Assembly: GCA_964016875.1 (NCBI GenBank)
Contig: OZ024736.1
Coordinates: forward strand, 42,378,707 to 42,442,706
DNA from: Fallopia convolvulus
Taxonomy: Eukaryota > Streptophyta > Magnoliopsida > Caryophyllales > Polygonaceae
Direction of reading: 5' to 3'
Length of the DNA: 64,000 nucleotides
A model generated the notes under the pieces. The model saw only the letters and a list, made by a program, of their open reading frames with translations. It ran no database searches and was not told the DNA's origin. How positions within the stretch are numbered: position 1 is the first letter of the stretch; the number at the start of each line of letters is the position of its first letter. Shown here piece after piece: positions 48,575-60,336 of this stretch. The translations under genes and the position numbers were made by a program.

Positions 48575-49420
48575 ATTTAAAAAAAGAAACTATGGCGATG
48601 GAATAGTGTGAACCATAATCCTTACAAGATAAAGAAAAGTCTTTAAATATCTAGTCAAACTGCTAAAATTTTAAAATAATATTGTAAGATTTCTATCTCG
48701 AGTGTCTTTAAAAAAATATTAGAATAGGGGAAGGATTAGGGTCGCTACAAATACTATTTGAGCCCGCCTAGAACATCCACTAGGGATGGAGAACTGGTTA
48801 CTAACCAATTCTAGAAAATATCCTCTGGGTACTACCTCAATATCTTAACCGCCGAACCAAATCTCACCTTGCAATTGGAAATATCACAATCTATTCGAAA
48901 TACATCGTCATTTTTTGGGTATTGGATGGTTTCTGATTCGATTAATAATTTTAATCGATTCATACGCACTGCAAGAGTGCCATTGCCAACAAAACTTAAA
49001 AGCAAAACTTAAAGTTACATCATTCAACAAGCCCCTCGCTAGATTATTTTTTATGAAAGGATAATATCGCGATCGAGGTTGACTACATAGCAGCGTTTAA
49101 TATGGACTTAAACGGACAGACACAAACGTACACTGCATACATCGTTTACCGTTGAATTCACCCTAACAAAACATCGTTTACCGCTGACCATATCATCAAA
49201 GCCACTGGATCGTTTCCCATATATTCAATATCGAACCATCTCTGAAGAAGCCACAATCATTCCAGCTTTGACCTATCAAAGAAAACAATTTCTAATTTCT
49301 TATATATACACAATTATTTTCGAACCACGATCAACCACAAAAAATAACATACTCATTACTCATAAAATAAAACCCTCTGACCATAACTATACGTACGAAG
49401 TCAATATAACCCACACATGG
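48575..49420. other. Intergenic upstream of SAUR
   Basis: No gene. At 48740-48880 there is a segment with minus-strand tttggttcggcggttaag that may be a SINE or an LTR scrap. The last 200 bases should include the SAUR promoter. Confidence 0.45.
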
Positions 49421-49422
49421 CA

Positions 49423-49429
49423 TATAAAT
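49423..49429 (+). promoter_or_regulatory. TATA box of the SAUR gene
   Basis: tataaat in ggcatataaataccc, 67 bases upstream of the ATG at 49490; a second TATA-like tatatag follows at 49434. Confidence 0.65.
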
Positions 49430-49489
49430 ACCCTATATAGCTAGCTCTGTCATAACTCATAAATAAACACAAGCAGATCGAATCGAACC

Positions 49490-49801
49490 ATGAAGGGCAA
49501 GGTGTGTAATTCGTGGGCCCCATCTCCGCCGAGATACGTGAGGCTGTCGGGAGATGACGGCAGCAGTCACGGCAGGGCTCGGAGGGGGTACGTGCCGGTG
49601 GTGGTGGTGGGACCCGGCGACGGGGTTGCCGGGGAGAGGTTCTTGATCCCGGCGCAGTTTATGGGACACCTGTCCATCGTTGCCCTACTAGACATGTCCA
49701 GAGAAGAGTTCGGGTACGACCAGGATGGGGTCATCCGGATCCCCTATGACCCGAATTCTTTCAGGGAGATTATCAAACGCCTACCCTTCAAGATTGGATA
49801 G
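49490..49801 (+). CDS. SAUR (small auxin-up RNA) family protein, 103 aa
   Basis: Intronless gene for a SAUR protein; family members are short-lived regulators of auxin-induced cell expansion, several acting on PP2C-D phosphatases at the plasma membrane. The N-terminus (residues 1-33) is Arg/Ser/Gly-rich. The SAUR domain spans about 33-97: RRGYVPVVVV, ERFLIPAQFMGHLSIVALLD, then EEFGYDQDGVIRIPYDP and FREIIKRL. It differs from typical SAURs in having VVGPGDGVAGERF where most have VVYVG...RF, and in lacking a Cys in the C-terminal helix. It has no neighbouring SAUR copies in the window, although the family is often clustered. Confidence 0.9.
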   Translation: MKGKVCNSWAPSPPRYVRLSGDDGSSHGRARRGYVPVVVVGPGDGVAGERFLIPAQFMGHLSIVALLDMSREEFGYDQDGVIRIPYDPNSFREIIKRLPFKIG

Positions 49802-50205
49802 TGCTTTTTTTTTTCTTTTTGTTTTTTTTATTAATGTGAAGATTATTGTTTTTGTTTGGATCGGAGGTACGTACGTGTATGTTCATCAAAACGGTAGTGA
49901 TCGATTGTCACGCGTAAGAATTCGAACGGTGAATGTTGACAATTTGACAATGCTGTAACTGTTTCGAGCGTTAGTGTTTTGTGGTCGGAAAGGGTGGACA
50001 AACCGCTATTTCAAGTGTTTGTTAGTGTCTCGGAGCTAAGTTAGTTAATGTCACCTTGATCAGTCAAGTATGGATTTTTAATGAATGATGATTCAGAAAC
50101 TAAATGAATAGAAATTGAAGGAGCTAGGCTCGTTAAAATCGTTCTTGATTATGCATTGTTTCTTATTAATTATATACCAATCCAGGAATCGTAACTTTGA
50201 ATTGG
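49802..50205. other. 3' flank of SAUR
   Basis: T-rich 3' UTR-like sequence and AT-rich intergenic DNA; nothing else is recognised. Confidence 0.5.
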
Positions 50206-50209
50206 AAAT

Positions 50210-51107
50210 TGTAAACTAGGAGGAGTCGTTGATTCATCTCTTTTGTGATTGTAGCCATACGTTGTGATTTTGGGATGAGCTTCACCCTCCTTTTTCCAAG
50301 GAAGTTTAATTTACCAATCAAGACATTGCTTTTTGGTTACGAATTAATATTTCATGTACTCATGTGATGACTCACGAGCACATTTTTGCTTTGTCTATTT
50401 GGTTGATTTGGAAATGGCGTATTATTTTTTTAGCAGACCCTGCTAAGTTCTTCAAGGGAGAGAGTGGCTTTTGTTCAACAACAAGCTTCGGACTACGCTA
50501 TGGCTAAAGCTTCTACGTTGGATCAACAAAACAAACACCGTGTGCCTAAAACATTATATTCTATGGAATCGGCCAAGAGATGGTTGTGTCAAACTTAATA
50601 CAGATGGATCGGTCTGTGATGGAGGCCTTGCGGCTTCTACGGGGGTAATCCGAGATAGTGACGGTAAGTCAATTATTGGTTTTGTGCATAATATTGGTAT
50701 TTGTACCATTCCGATGGCAGAGCTTTGGGGAGTCGTTCAAGTTTTGAGTCTTGCTTAGAGTAAGGGCTACATAAGGATCGCTTTGGAAGTGGATTCACAA
50801 CTAGTGGTCTTACTTCTAGGGCGTCCTATGGAGTGTAGTAATCCACTCTACAGTCTGGTACGCAGGTGCCAAGACTTTCTTTGTAGAGACTGGGAAATCC
50901 AGTTTCGTTATATTTATAGGGAAGCTAATAGTGTAACAGACTTTCTAGCTTTCTTTGCTTTTTCGTTTAGTTTAGGATTTAATGTATTGCTTGACTCGCT
51001 GAAGGGTGTTATTTCGTTATTATCCACTGATGTTAGGGGTCGGGCTATACCCCGTTTATTGACTACTTAACCCATTTTTGCTACTATTAATAAAATTCCC
51101 CTAGATG
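50210..51107 (+). pseudogene. LINE ORF2 C-terminal remnant (zf-RVT and RNase H)
   Basis: Fragments of a zinc-binding segment (SLIHLFCDCSHT at about 50224-50260) are followed by an RNase H domain. The first catalytic Asp is in KLNTDGSVCDGG (about 50590), with GVIRDSDGKSIIGF after it. The Glu is in PMAELWGV. The second Asp is in ALEVDSQLVVLLLG and the end is RYIYREANSVTDFLA. A TAG stop at 50756 splits the domain, and earlier stops and a frameshift break the upstream part. Similar RNase H fragments appear antisense at 8455-8577. Confidence 0.82.
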
Positions 51108-51258
51108 AAATGGAGAGTACGGTCTCTTCTTCTACCAAATGGAGTTAAAACGAAAGTGGGAAATCAACTTTGTAAACGAATTTATTAAGGTTTAATTAAT
51201 AATTACAAAATCAATTATTTAAGGGCTCCAAAGCGATAGAAAACCCAATGCTTTATTA

Positions 51259-51509
51259 GTACATTTAGCGGTAGCCCAATTTTTCTGGTCATCAAAATTT
51301 AATAATCATTCTCTCTCTCTTCATTTTTAAAAATAAAAGTTTTTTCCCCTTTTTCTACACGTGTCATAAGGCTATGGGTATGTCCAAAATGAATTTTGGT
51401 CATCATGGTGACCTGGTCATCAATTTTTTCACACCCTCTCACCTCATTTTATTATTTTTTAACGTCTCTCCTCCCATGATCAAAAATTGATCAACCACTG
51501 CCACTACTC
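51259..51509. mobile_element. Diverged Tourist-like MITE
   Basis: It resembles the element at 45311-45552 in layout and in the segments gcccaat-tttctggtcatca, ttttggtcatcatggtgacc and aaaaattgatcaacca. The ends are diverged and the target duplication (tta/taa) is imperfect. Confidence 0.45.
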
Positions 51510-52129
51510 TAAGAGGTCCAATACATTGATGGTAACAGTGAAAATCCTAGCTCTTTTTCACTGTTAAAGCTATCTCTAATTAATGAGAAAGGCAGATCAT
51601 TATTTTTTCACATAGAATTGTTCTTCTCCTTCTATTGTATTGGAAGGAGGTCCAACTTTTTAAGAGGTCCAATGCATTTTTTTTTGCGTTGTCTGTGGAA
51701 AGAAAAGATTAATCCCACACTCACCATATAGATCGATGTCCGAATCGCCAAAATTGAAGGAGATAGTGAAGGAGGGAGGAAGAGGAGTGAAGGAGAGGAG
51801 TGAAATTGTGTTTAGGACAAGTGTAGTAATTTTTGTAATTTTATTTATATAGGTGCCTTACTATGAAATTTGGAGGTTGCTTCAAAATGAAAGGACCATT
51901 TTATATATATTGTGACTGGTGTAAGTATGAAAATACCCCTACATATTAAATTTTTGAAAAGGAAATGCACCTCTTTCTGACCCTTGATTCTCTAGATCCA
52001 ACGCTTTACATTTGCTCACATTTTACACCCTAAAATTTATTATCATTTGATCCCAACTCTATTTTTTATAATTTTGTGGAAAATTACAGATTTGTAGAAT
52101 TGGATATTTTTTATATTTAATGATTATTT

Positions 52130-52350
52130 TTCCAAATTTTACCAAATCCTCTTATAGAATATTTTACATGAATATAAATAATAATTTTATTATATTTAGG
52201 GTCTATAATTATTTTTAACCAATAAAAAATTATCCAATTAAATTTCAACCCATCAAATTGGCTTCAACAAAAGGAGTGATGTGGTCTAATATAAAAGCGA
52301 CATGTGTCATTTAATAATTTTTTAACCTCCACTTAAATATATAGTTATGA
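52130..52350 (-). mobile_element. Helitron 5'-end copy, inverted
   Basis: On the minus strand it begins TCATAACTATATATTTAAGT and continues ggaggttaaaaaattattaa, closely matching the Helitron at 47979-48570 after its nested MITE. No CTAG end was found at the lower side, so the copy is truncated or rearranged. Confidence 0.5.
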
Positions 52351-52566
52351 TGATGATGAGCTATGATGATGATTAAATGTATCTTTTATTTTCAATTTTA
52401 TTACCAATGTATCTAAATAAATTATTATTATTAGGGTAAGTAGGTTTTGATCCAACCCATCCAATTAAATAAAATTTAATTGTGTGGGTTTAATAATCCG
52501 TTTTTTTTCGGACGCTTGATTTATTATCGTGCGGCTATTATTAATTCTTTATTTCTCCTCTCTCAT

Positions 52567-52735
52567 ATCCTTTTCCAAAAAAACCATGGCCCTTTAAATA
52601 AATTTATTCCTTTTCCAAAAAACACATGCCCCCTTTAAATAAATTTATGGAAATGTCATTTCCAAATTCCTTTTCCAAAAAAACCATGCCACTTTAATTA
52701 AATTAACGTAAATGCCATTTCCATATCTCTACTTT
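52567..52735. repeat. Three diverged tandem units of ~55 bp
   Basis: Each unit starts ccttttccaaaaaa-ccatg and continues ccctttaaataaattta or a variant. The two later units also have aaatgtcatttcca or aaatgccatttcca. Confidence 0.75.
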
Positions 52736-52919
52736 TTCTTAGTGACTGTTAAAATTAAATGAAGTCTCCGTCTTATAATCGCCGCCCAAAGCGCAACCTT
52801 ATTGCTAGTATATAAAAAACGCAAGGAATAAGGCCACCACGTTGCGCCACCTAGGATTTTCCTACGTGTCGTTTCCACATTAAGCCACCTAAGATTTTGC
52901 CACATATAATTTTTTATTT

Positions 52920-53750
52920 TGGGAATTTATATATATTGATATTATTTTAGGATAATATAGATATAGGATAACTACTCTATGAAATATTCTATCTAAAATA
53001 AAGATGTTATCTATTATATATTAGGAATTAGGATAGATCTAAAAGATTTAATCTAAAATTAAATTAAATTATAGAACATTAGATATTAATATATATATAT
53101 ATATATATATTAAGATAAATATATTAATTTAGCTTTTCCAATTAAATTTTTATCTATTTATATGAAAAAAATTAAATTCGAATTTTATTTAAAATTTAAG
53201 AAGATTAGTTTATATTTTTTTTTATCTATTTATGTAAATGATTATATTAAGTAAAATTTAAAAAAATAGAACTTTCAATGCAGATAATTAGTTGCCTAAA
53301 TTGAATTTTGATAAAAAAAAATACGTTATCTTTTCCTAAATTTTTTTTTGAATTATTTATGTAAATATAAATGATTTTATTATCATTAAAATATTCATTC
53401 TTTATTTATATTTTTTCATCGTTTCTTATTAAATGTATTTTTACTTTTTTTAAAGAATTGAATTTAATTAAAAATACAAGAATTTAGATTATTTTTACCT
53501 TTTTATATTTTTTGTAAAATATTTTAAAATTAAATTATTCTAAATCAAATAATTTTTATTTATATATTTATATAAATAAATTATCGTTAAGTCATCAAAA
53601 TTATAGTGGACTCACTTTATTAATTTTGGGCCCATATCACATGACACCAATTGTAAAATTTTATATAATTTTTTTCTAATAAAATTTTTTTTATATTAAA
53701 TTAAAATTATATTCATTAAATAAATTAAGTGTTAAATTCATTTAATCATG
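52920..53750. other. Extremely AT-rich intergenic segment
   Basis: Mostly A and T, with a (TA)11 run near 53090-53111 and many poly-T tracts. No gene or element end is recognised. It could be a matrix-attachment-like region (composition only). Confidence 0.5.
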
Positions 53751-53879
53751 AACGACCGATATGCTTAGTTTTAATATCAATCGAAAGATCCATGAGTATA
53801 AAATCGTATCCCTAACTTCCGTTTCAAAAATAAAATAAAATTTGTATCATTAACTAGTGGCTTGTGCACAAGGCACCAT

Positions 53880-55185
53880 AATTAGGTTACTCTTCGCTCT
53901 AACCTCGATCGTGTCGCCGTCGGTTTTTTTTGGTCGAATCTCCGTCAGATTTCTGGTACGTTAGTGTGCGTTTCTCTCATTCTACCGTATGCATCTTCGA
54001 ATACGTGTCGTATTCTTCCGAGAGCTTGAATTAATCGATTCTGCTTGCTTTTCTTTCTTGTTCTCTATGCGATGATGTTGGGAGACTGAATTGAAGGGCG
54101 GCAGAGTGTTCTTCTTTTATACTCCAGTGTTTACGATTAACCGAACTATTACCAAAATTATTATTTGTGAATCGTCTCGGATTGATTTTTGTGTGCGCAA
54201 TAAACTTGAAATTTCCAACTGTACATTCATTGTTAGAACGAAGTAGAAATTGGGAAGCATTCTCCTTTTTTTCTTTTCTTTTTTCAAATTTCCTATTTTT
54301 TACTTTTTTTTATAGGATGCTTTATCTTTGCTTCAGGTACCTTGGGGCAGTATTGAAGGAAATGCTCTTTGGCTTAGATAGAGTTATTAGCTGAATTCTT
54401 GTTTTTATGGCTGATATTATCTACAGGTGAAGTCGTTAATCATTCAATCGGTACAATTTGGTCAGATTGTTTCCAGCGGAGAGAAGGTATGTATTTGTCA
54501 CTTTTGATTCCCCATTCTTTGATTTTCGTTGTTTTCACATTTTGAGCATATATATAATACCCTTGGTTCCAATTGATCAAAGTGTATATATAAGAAAAAG
54601 AACTTTGGAGGGTGGAATACTGCTAGGCAACGTTTATGCTTATGGTTAGTATTAAGGAATAGGCAAGAAATCTGGCAAAGTGGTAAAATGTGCTAGAGGA
54701 TGCACAAGTAGTTAGAAGGAGTATTAGGGTCTTTTGCTAAATAATCGGTTGTACAACATGTGTGCTTCTACGTGTATGTTTTGTTTAAATAGGGGAGTTA
54801 CTTTATCAAAGAGGGATCATCCAGAATATTGTAAGGATCAAGGCATAGTGCCTTTGGGCTCTTGGAGATTCATCTCCTTGAGATTGGCCCTTCGGGAGTT
54901 TGTCCCATTGAGATTTGTTCTTATTCTCATTTTATCAATTAAAGAGTGTTTTAGGGTTTGTTCATTCTCTACTGTCTAACAAATACATATGTAAAAAATT
55001 GTCCAACTAATCATACACATCAGGGATCAGAGATTCAGAATTGTCCATTCCAAACCCCAAAGGTCAAAAATTATGATTTATGCTTATGACTTTGAAGAGG
55101 GTGAAATACATATGCTTACGACTTCATGCCTTTGAAGTGGATAACTTGTAATTAGTCTTTCCTTCATGCAGGTTTTCTTCTTTCA
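53880..55185 (+). promoter_or_regulatory. 5' leader exons and introns of the F-box gene (proposed)
   Basis: Base composition changes at about 53880. Splice signals suggest non-coding leader exons: about 53890-53955 (donor ctggtacg), 54427-54486 (acceptor ctacag, donor gaaggtatg) and 55171-55185 (acceptor atgcag). No credible coding frame lies between. The transcription start is not identified. Confidence 0.45.
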
Positions 55186-57205
55186 ATGGGATACACCATG
55201 AGAAGGAAACATATGCTTCTTGAAACAGCAACTAGAAAAGGTAGACTTTGGAAAAGAAAGGACACTGTCAAGTTTAAGAGGTTGAGGGCTGGTGTTAAAA
55301 GTAAAAGAGCAAAATTTAGAAACAATTTGGACTATATCTCAGAGCTTCCTGACTGCCTCATTCACAATATTCTGTCATTTCTCCACCCAAGGGAAGCGGC
55401 TCGAATGAGCATTTTGTCTAAAAGATGGAGACAGGTGTGGTATTCATTCCCGCAGTTGGATATTGACCATCGGTTTTTCAGGCATCACGGTGGTGACTGG
55501 GTGGCTAAATTGAAAACCCATATTGAGAGTGCCCTGCAAAATTTTGCATTTCAGATGGTCAACATTGATAGATTCAAGCTTTGTGTTACCAGCGATCCAG
55601 TGGTTAAAATTTTGACCGACACTTGGATTGAGGATGCTATCGGGAGGAATATCAAAGAACTACATATACAAGTTAGGCCAGACTGGCCAGTGAAACTTCA
55701 TAACAAAGCGTATAGATTGCCACCATGTGTCCTTTCTGCAAGCACACTGTCAGTGCTGAGCTTACATGGGTGTAACTTGGAAACTTGTGATAACATAAAG
55801 CTTCCCCTGTTGCAAAAGTTATCTTTGAAAAAGCTCCGCTTGAGTGATCTGATGTTAAAAAATTTGATCTGCAGCTGCCCATTGATTGATGATTTGAGGC
55901 TTGTTAAATGCAAGGAGCTGCAACATGTGAATATTTCAGCACCTACCGAGCTCCAGAAGTTTCACTTATACCAGTGTAGAGACCTCGTAAGTATTAAAGT
56001 TGTAGCTCCAGGGCTTCAGTCCTTCTGGTTGCATCATAAAAGTCAAGAGTTTGGGTTGGTGCCACATATAGACCTAGAAGGATGCACACGTCTGAGAGAT
56101 ATAGTCATGGAATATCCAAAATTGGTTAATGGAGATTTTCTACATGTCTCGGAAAATCCTGAAATGACAGGAGGAATTTTGGGCGATTATAAAATCCCCT
56201 TCCTTGAGAAGTTGGTCCTCAGTAAGGGAAAATTTTTGTCTAATACGCAGATATCAGGTGAAAAGCTCATTAAGCTAGCTCTTATCGATCTTAAGAACTT
56301 GGATGAGCTCTTTATTTGTGCTCCACAGCTCATTTCCTTGGACTACAAGGGTAAGGACATACCAATTACTTTGGTTGGTCCTACAAATCTAAGGGAGGTC
56401 AATCTTCATTTTAAGCGAGAAAAACATGGTACAAAAGACTGCAAGTATCATGAACTACTTTGTATGCTTGGAAAATGCGGTGGGCTTAAATTGCTTACCG
56501 AAGACAAATCTGTGAGTAGATCTCTACAATTCTGCCTTTTCTTCAATGAATTGTTTAGTTATTAATATGTTATGAAAACGGTCGTTGCATGTTACTTGAG
56601 CATTCTAGCTATCAATGCTACTTAATACTAACTTATCAAAGTTGTCTCTTTCTTGTAGGGGGTCACTATTCAGGAAGATATGAGCACAATATTTCCACCT
56701 CTGACCTTTGATTTCCATGCCCGAACAATCAAAGTATCAACAAGTATTGACTATTTGATTGATGGCTTACTAACAGCACGCAAATATCCATCAAAGATTT
56801 CTCTCTTCTCTCGTGAAGGCAACAGATTGCATGAGGTATTTAGAAACTACTTCCAAAATACGTTATTTTCTGTGAAAAACAATGTTCATTTCTGGATTTT
56901 GCTTTCGACAAAGATCATGATGGTCTATGGTTTCATATGTCAAAGTTGTGGATGTTAACTCTTTCACCTCATTACAGGCCGTATATGACAAGCTCAACCT
57001 CAACATTGGAAGGAAGGATCTGAGCTGCTGTAAGTATTTCAAGAACAAGTGTTGGAGGCATTACCTAAGGGAAGTCACTTGTGACTGGGGTGAAGTTAAA
57101 TGGTCACAGGAATTTGGCGATTCGGAGGCACCGATGCAACCAAATGATGATTGGTTCAAATCTTGCTTTGCGTTGGATTGGGAGCTGAATAAAGCAGGCA
57201 GATAG
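55186..57205 (+). CDS. F-box/LRR-repeat protein, 3 exons, 576 aa
   Basis: Probable substrate receptor of an SCF ubiquitin ligase. Exons: 55186-56511, 56659-56835, 56978-57205; phase-0 GT-AG introns, 1,731 nt. The N-terminus (1-47) is strongly basic and could be a nuclear signal (RRKH, LWKRKDTVKFKRLR). The F-box lies at about 49-95 (ISELPDCLIHNILSFLHPRE, SILSKRWRQVWYSFPQLD). The rest carries irregular plant-type leucine-rich repeats (STLSVLSLHGCNLE, LLQKLSLKKLRLSDLMLKNL, CSCPLIDDLRLVKC), typical of the F-box/FBD-LRR class. The C-terminus (KCWRHYLREVTCDWGEVKW) resembles that of related F-box proteins, but I do not see a clear FBD domain. The substrate is unknown. Start: the first in-frame ATG after the leader acceptor; MRRKHM four codons on is an alternative. 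Confidence 0.88.
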
Positions 57206-57438
57206 GCTGAGAAATTGGATGATTGATCTATCAGTTTAGGTTAGATGAAGATTGCACATGACATGTTATGAACTATCTTAGGCTTGTTTATGCTTCTTGT
57301 TTTTTATGCTAATTTCATTAGTAACTAGATAAGTCGATGATACATTTCTTTTGTTATTTTGTTCGAAAACCCAAGCTCAATTCTTTAATACAGCAGCTCG
57401 GGCGACCTACTCGTATGAACAAATACAAATTATTTATA

Positions 57439-57919
57439 GGCTTAAAACATATACAGTCCCTGTACTTGTGCGAATTTGTCACTTAGACACCTCACCTTTG
57501 GTTTGGACCTATTGAGTACTTAAACTTAACAATTTAGACCTATTAGACACCTGATCACTGACAATCTCGTTGAGTGTAACACACTCACGCTGACATGTTC
57601 ATTTTTTGTCCACATGTGTTCCACATAAGCCTATTTTTTGTCCACATATGTGCCACATAAGCGTATTTGGTATTTTGCCACAAAGGCATAATTTATGCCA
57701 CATAACAATTTGGACCTCCGTCAACAGCTGGTTCATTCCCGCTGTTCTCTTCGTCGTCCTCAACCTCGTAATCGACACCATCGCACTTCGCCACATCAGC
57801 GAAGAGGTGTTTAATAGGTCCAAATTGTTAAGTTTAAGTGTTCAATAGGTCCAAACCAAAGGTGAGGTGTCTAAGTGACAAATTCGCACAAGTACAGGGG
57901 ACTGTATATGTTTTAAGCC
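57439..57919. mobile_element. MULE-type MITE downstream of the F-box gene
   Basis: Arms of about 115-120 bp (57439-~57552 and ~57800-57919) are inverted repeats with few differences. The outer ends are GGCTTAAAACATATACAGTC and tgtatatgttttaagcc; both carry gtgcgaatttgtcactta or its complement. A perfect 10-bp direct repeat, attatttata, flanks it (57429-57438 and 57920-57929). The interior, with ttttttgtccacat repeats, has no gene. It starts 234 bases after the F-box stop codon, so it may lie in or near the 3' UTR. Confidence 0.88.
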
Positions 57920-58084
57920 ATTATTTATATATCAAATTTACTTAATTGTTTAATACAAATTATGTATATATCAAATACATGAAATATATATATATATAAT
58001 AATAAAGTAATGTAACATAAATAATAATAAAAGAGATATAAATTATTCCATTTTCATACCCGAATTTATACCAAACACCACTTT

Positions 58085-58420
58085 AGGCCAGTAGTAAAAA
58101 GATAAAGGGTCTGCCAATGGAATGAAATAAGCATATTTGGAAAGTCCATGCTTATATGACTCCCCCATAGGAGTGTTTCTACCAGCTGACTTCAGCAATC
58201 TTTCTACAAAGTCCATGCTTATATGACTCCAAGGAACTTCTGGCGACTTGCCACATGTTCAACCTTTTTTCTTTCAGAATTGAAGTACTACATATCTAAA
58301 TAAACTTTTCTACCAGCTGCATCATCCATGGTCTGTAAAATTAGAGCTTAAGCCTTTGATAAGTCCCTGTACATCTGAATGACCTCCCCCATAGGAGTCT
58401 TATGCAATGTAGCAATCAAT
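58085..58420 (-). pseudogene. Ty3/gypsy integrase remnant
   Basis: Minus-strand fragments in several frames follow the order of a gypsy integrase. First comes a GGHS.V..T(Y)..L..FY.P.M...VEKF zinc-binding-like stretch (58290-58395). After it come SHISMDFVERLLKSAGRNT (about 58150-58215) and LSKYAYFIPLADP (about 58100-58140), matching the catalytic-core pattern HISMDFV-GLP-S.....VVVDRLSKYAHFIPL. A duplicated segment (tccatgcttatatgactcc at 58146 and 58214) and stops break it. Confidence 0.65.
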
Positions 58421-58867
58421 TTATTTTGCAACTCTTATGTTTTTTTCTAATATAAAAGTCTTCCTTTAATACAAAGAACTCTGGCCTGCAAAATGATCAC
58501 AAGCAACGGAACACTGGTACTCTTGAAAAGTTGGAACGTCACTTGTGAAACGGGAAAATATGTCAGAATTCAAAGCGACGAGGGCCAAGTTTTGGAAACG
58601 CTTGATGTGACTTCCCATGGAGATCATTACACGTGTCACAAGCGTGCTAAGGAAGTTGAAACGGCTCTCCGAGTTTATTGGCTACCAGTTATCGAGGAAA
58701 ATTGTCTTTCCCTTTCTACCCTTCTCCTCGTCTCATATAAAAACCTCTTCTTTGCCATTTTTGGGACCTTTTTCAACCTTCTCCCTCTGCAACTCATCTC
58801 TTCTGCAACTTCCTTCCTTCCTAAATCAAGAAAACCTCCAAAAATCTTCTCATCCCAAAAATCACTC

Positions 58868-59836
58868 ATGGCTCTAGTTCACCCAAATGAACAGATCCGT
58901 CGATGGATCGAAACCAGTTCCAAAACTCTTTTCATCACCATGCTCCACGAAGCCGACAATGAAACAGACCCTATTCTTCGCCAAAATATGTACAAAGCCC
59001 TTCATGACTACGTTCTTCCCTACATTCATAAAGAATGGACTGGTTCCTCGCTTCTCGAATTCGAGATTCTAGGACCACCCGCCTCCCTTCCAGCAGCACA
59101 AACCCTAACACTTCCATCCACCACCACATCTCAACTCCCTCCTCCTTCTTCTCCCTCTCCTCCACTGATCCCCTCTCCCTCTCTTCAAAAATCCCCTCCA
59201 CCCTCAACCACACACATCTCCTCTTCCCCTTCCCCGGCTAAGCAACCAATCAACCTTGAATCCGACGAGGATTCCCTGCCCATAGCTGAAGTTGCTCGCC
59301 GAAAAGCCACCTTGACGGCTCCCATAGTTATGAGAACCGCTGCAAAGAATGCTCGCCTCGACGCTGAGCTTACCGACATCATTCACCGACCCTCCTCCTC
59401 CAAGCGCCCAAGGGAAATAGGCGCTCACGACGAGGTCGTGACTGTAGAGGCCGAGGACGCCCAAAATAAAGGGAACCCAGCCCAAGCTGATGCGGCTGGC
59501 ACAAGCCAAGGTCATCAAGGAAGAGATGACAATGAAAATATGGGGCTGTCCTCAGAAGAAGAAGGGCACTCGGATGGTGATGCCACCACCGAAATTCTAG
59601 ATGCTGAAGGGCTGGAAAGGGAACATGCCCAGGTGTTGGCTGAAGAGAACAAGGGCACCAAATGGTGGTGTCGGAGGGTACTCCTATGGAAAGGGACTCT
59701 CCCCTCTTGCTCAAATCTGCCCCTACTCCCCCAAAGAAACGAAAGACATTTGCCTCCAAGGGGAACAAGAACAAGAAGGGGAAGGAAACATAGTCGAATA
59801 GGGTTCCCAAGGAAGATATTAATACTTGTACTATAA
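58868..59836 (+). CDS. Unassigned Pro/Ser-rich ORF, probably retroelement-derived, 322 aa
   Basis: I do not recognise a domain. The ATG at 58868 follows a C/T-rich leader and a TATA-like catataaaaacc (58734-58745), which could be an LTR or gene promoter. Residues 1-75 look folded and alpha-helical (HPNEQIRRWIETSSKTLF, DPILRQNMYKALHDYVLPYI). Residues 85-130 are Pro/Ser-rich (PPPSSPSPPLIPSPS). Residues 135-265 are charged and acidic (NLESDEDSLPIAEVARRKAT, SSEEEGHSDGD). The basic C-terminus after about 270 may be out-of-frame sequence. No introns are seen. It lies between a gypsy integrase remnant and a copia element, and such low-complexity single-exon frames are common in the first ORF of plant retroelements; that origin is inferred, not shown. 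Confidence 0.4.
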   Translation: MALVHPNEQIRRWIETSSKTLFITMLHEADNETDPILRQNMYKALHDYVLPYIHKEWTGSSLLEFEILGPPASLPAAQTLTLPSTTTSQLPPPSSPSPPLIPSPSLQKSPPPSTTHISSSPSPAKQPINLESDEDSLPIAEVARRKATLTAPIVMRTAAKNARLDAELTDIIHRPSSSKRPREIGAHDEVVTVEAEDAQNKGNPAQADAAGTSQGHQGRDDNENMGLSSEEEGHSDGDATTEILDAEGLEREHAQVLAEENKGTKWWCRRVLLWKGTLPSCSNLPLLPQRNERHLPPRGTRTRRGRKHSRIGFPRKILILVL

Positions 59837-59839
59837 ATC

Positions 59840-60200
59840 GGCATTCACAACTGCTTTGAGTTGAAACAACTTCCATGTTGATTTCTAACTGATTATTGAA
59901 TTCAAGATTTACAATTCTGGTTCAAATAGGAGATTCACTTGATTAAGTAATGAATTACAAACACCATTGCATGTGTTATTTTACTCAGCTCTGATTTTGT
60001 AGTTGAGTAGTTCACCCCTTGACTGCAACTGCATGTCACTGAAAGCTGAAGGAGCACAAGGAAACGGCTCAACAGAAAGCAATCTAAGTAGCTAAAAACT
60101 TGAGTAGTGATTTGACACAACTTAGAGTTTGAGGATGGAGTGGGATGAGATGTAGAGACTGAAAAAAGGAAGGAGACTAAAAGGACGTGTTTTGGCAAAA
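59840..60200. other. Intergenic between unassigned ORF and copia LTR
   Basis: No gene is recognised; the minus-strand open frame at 59935-60198 has no domain. Confidence 0.45.
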
Positions 60201-60202
60201 CT

Positions 60203-60336
60203 TGTTACCGATTATCATTAAGCAAGAGTTTATATACACATACAATCAACCTAAGTAAGGATAAGATCTTAACTAAAAAGATACAGAATATTAACAATAT
60301 CTTACAATATATAAAACTACCCAAAATATATCCAAT
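60203..60336 (-). repeat. Copia 3' LTR
   Basis: It starts on the minus strand as TATTGGATATA (TG changed to TA) right after the polypurine tract and ends gataatcggtaaca. It contains a TATA-like tgtatataaac near 60227-60237. About 134 bp; the far end is judged from the canonical ACA only. Confidence 0.6.

Noticed and set aside
53845..53875. Possible Helitron 3' end on the minus strand (hairpin cttgtgcacaag followed by CTAG|T)
   Set aside because: No matching 5' end was seen and the element would have to include the F-box gene; evidence too thin.
59204..59876. Minus-strand frames opposite the unassigned ORF
   Set aside because: Shadow frames of the Pro/Ser-rich sequence without start context or domains.
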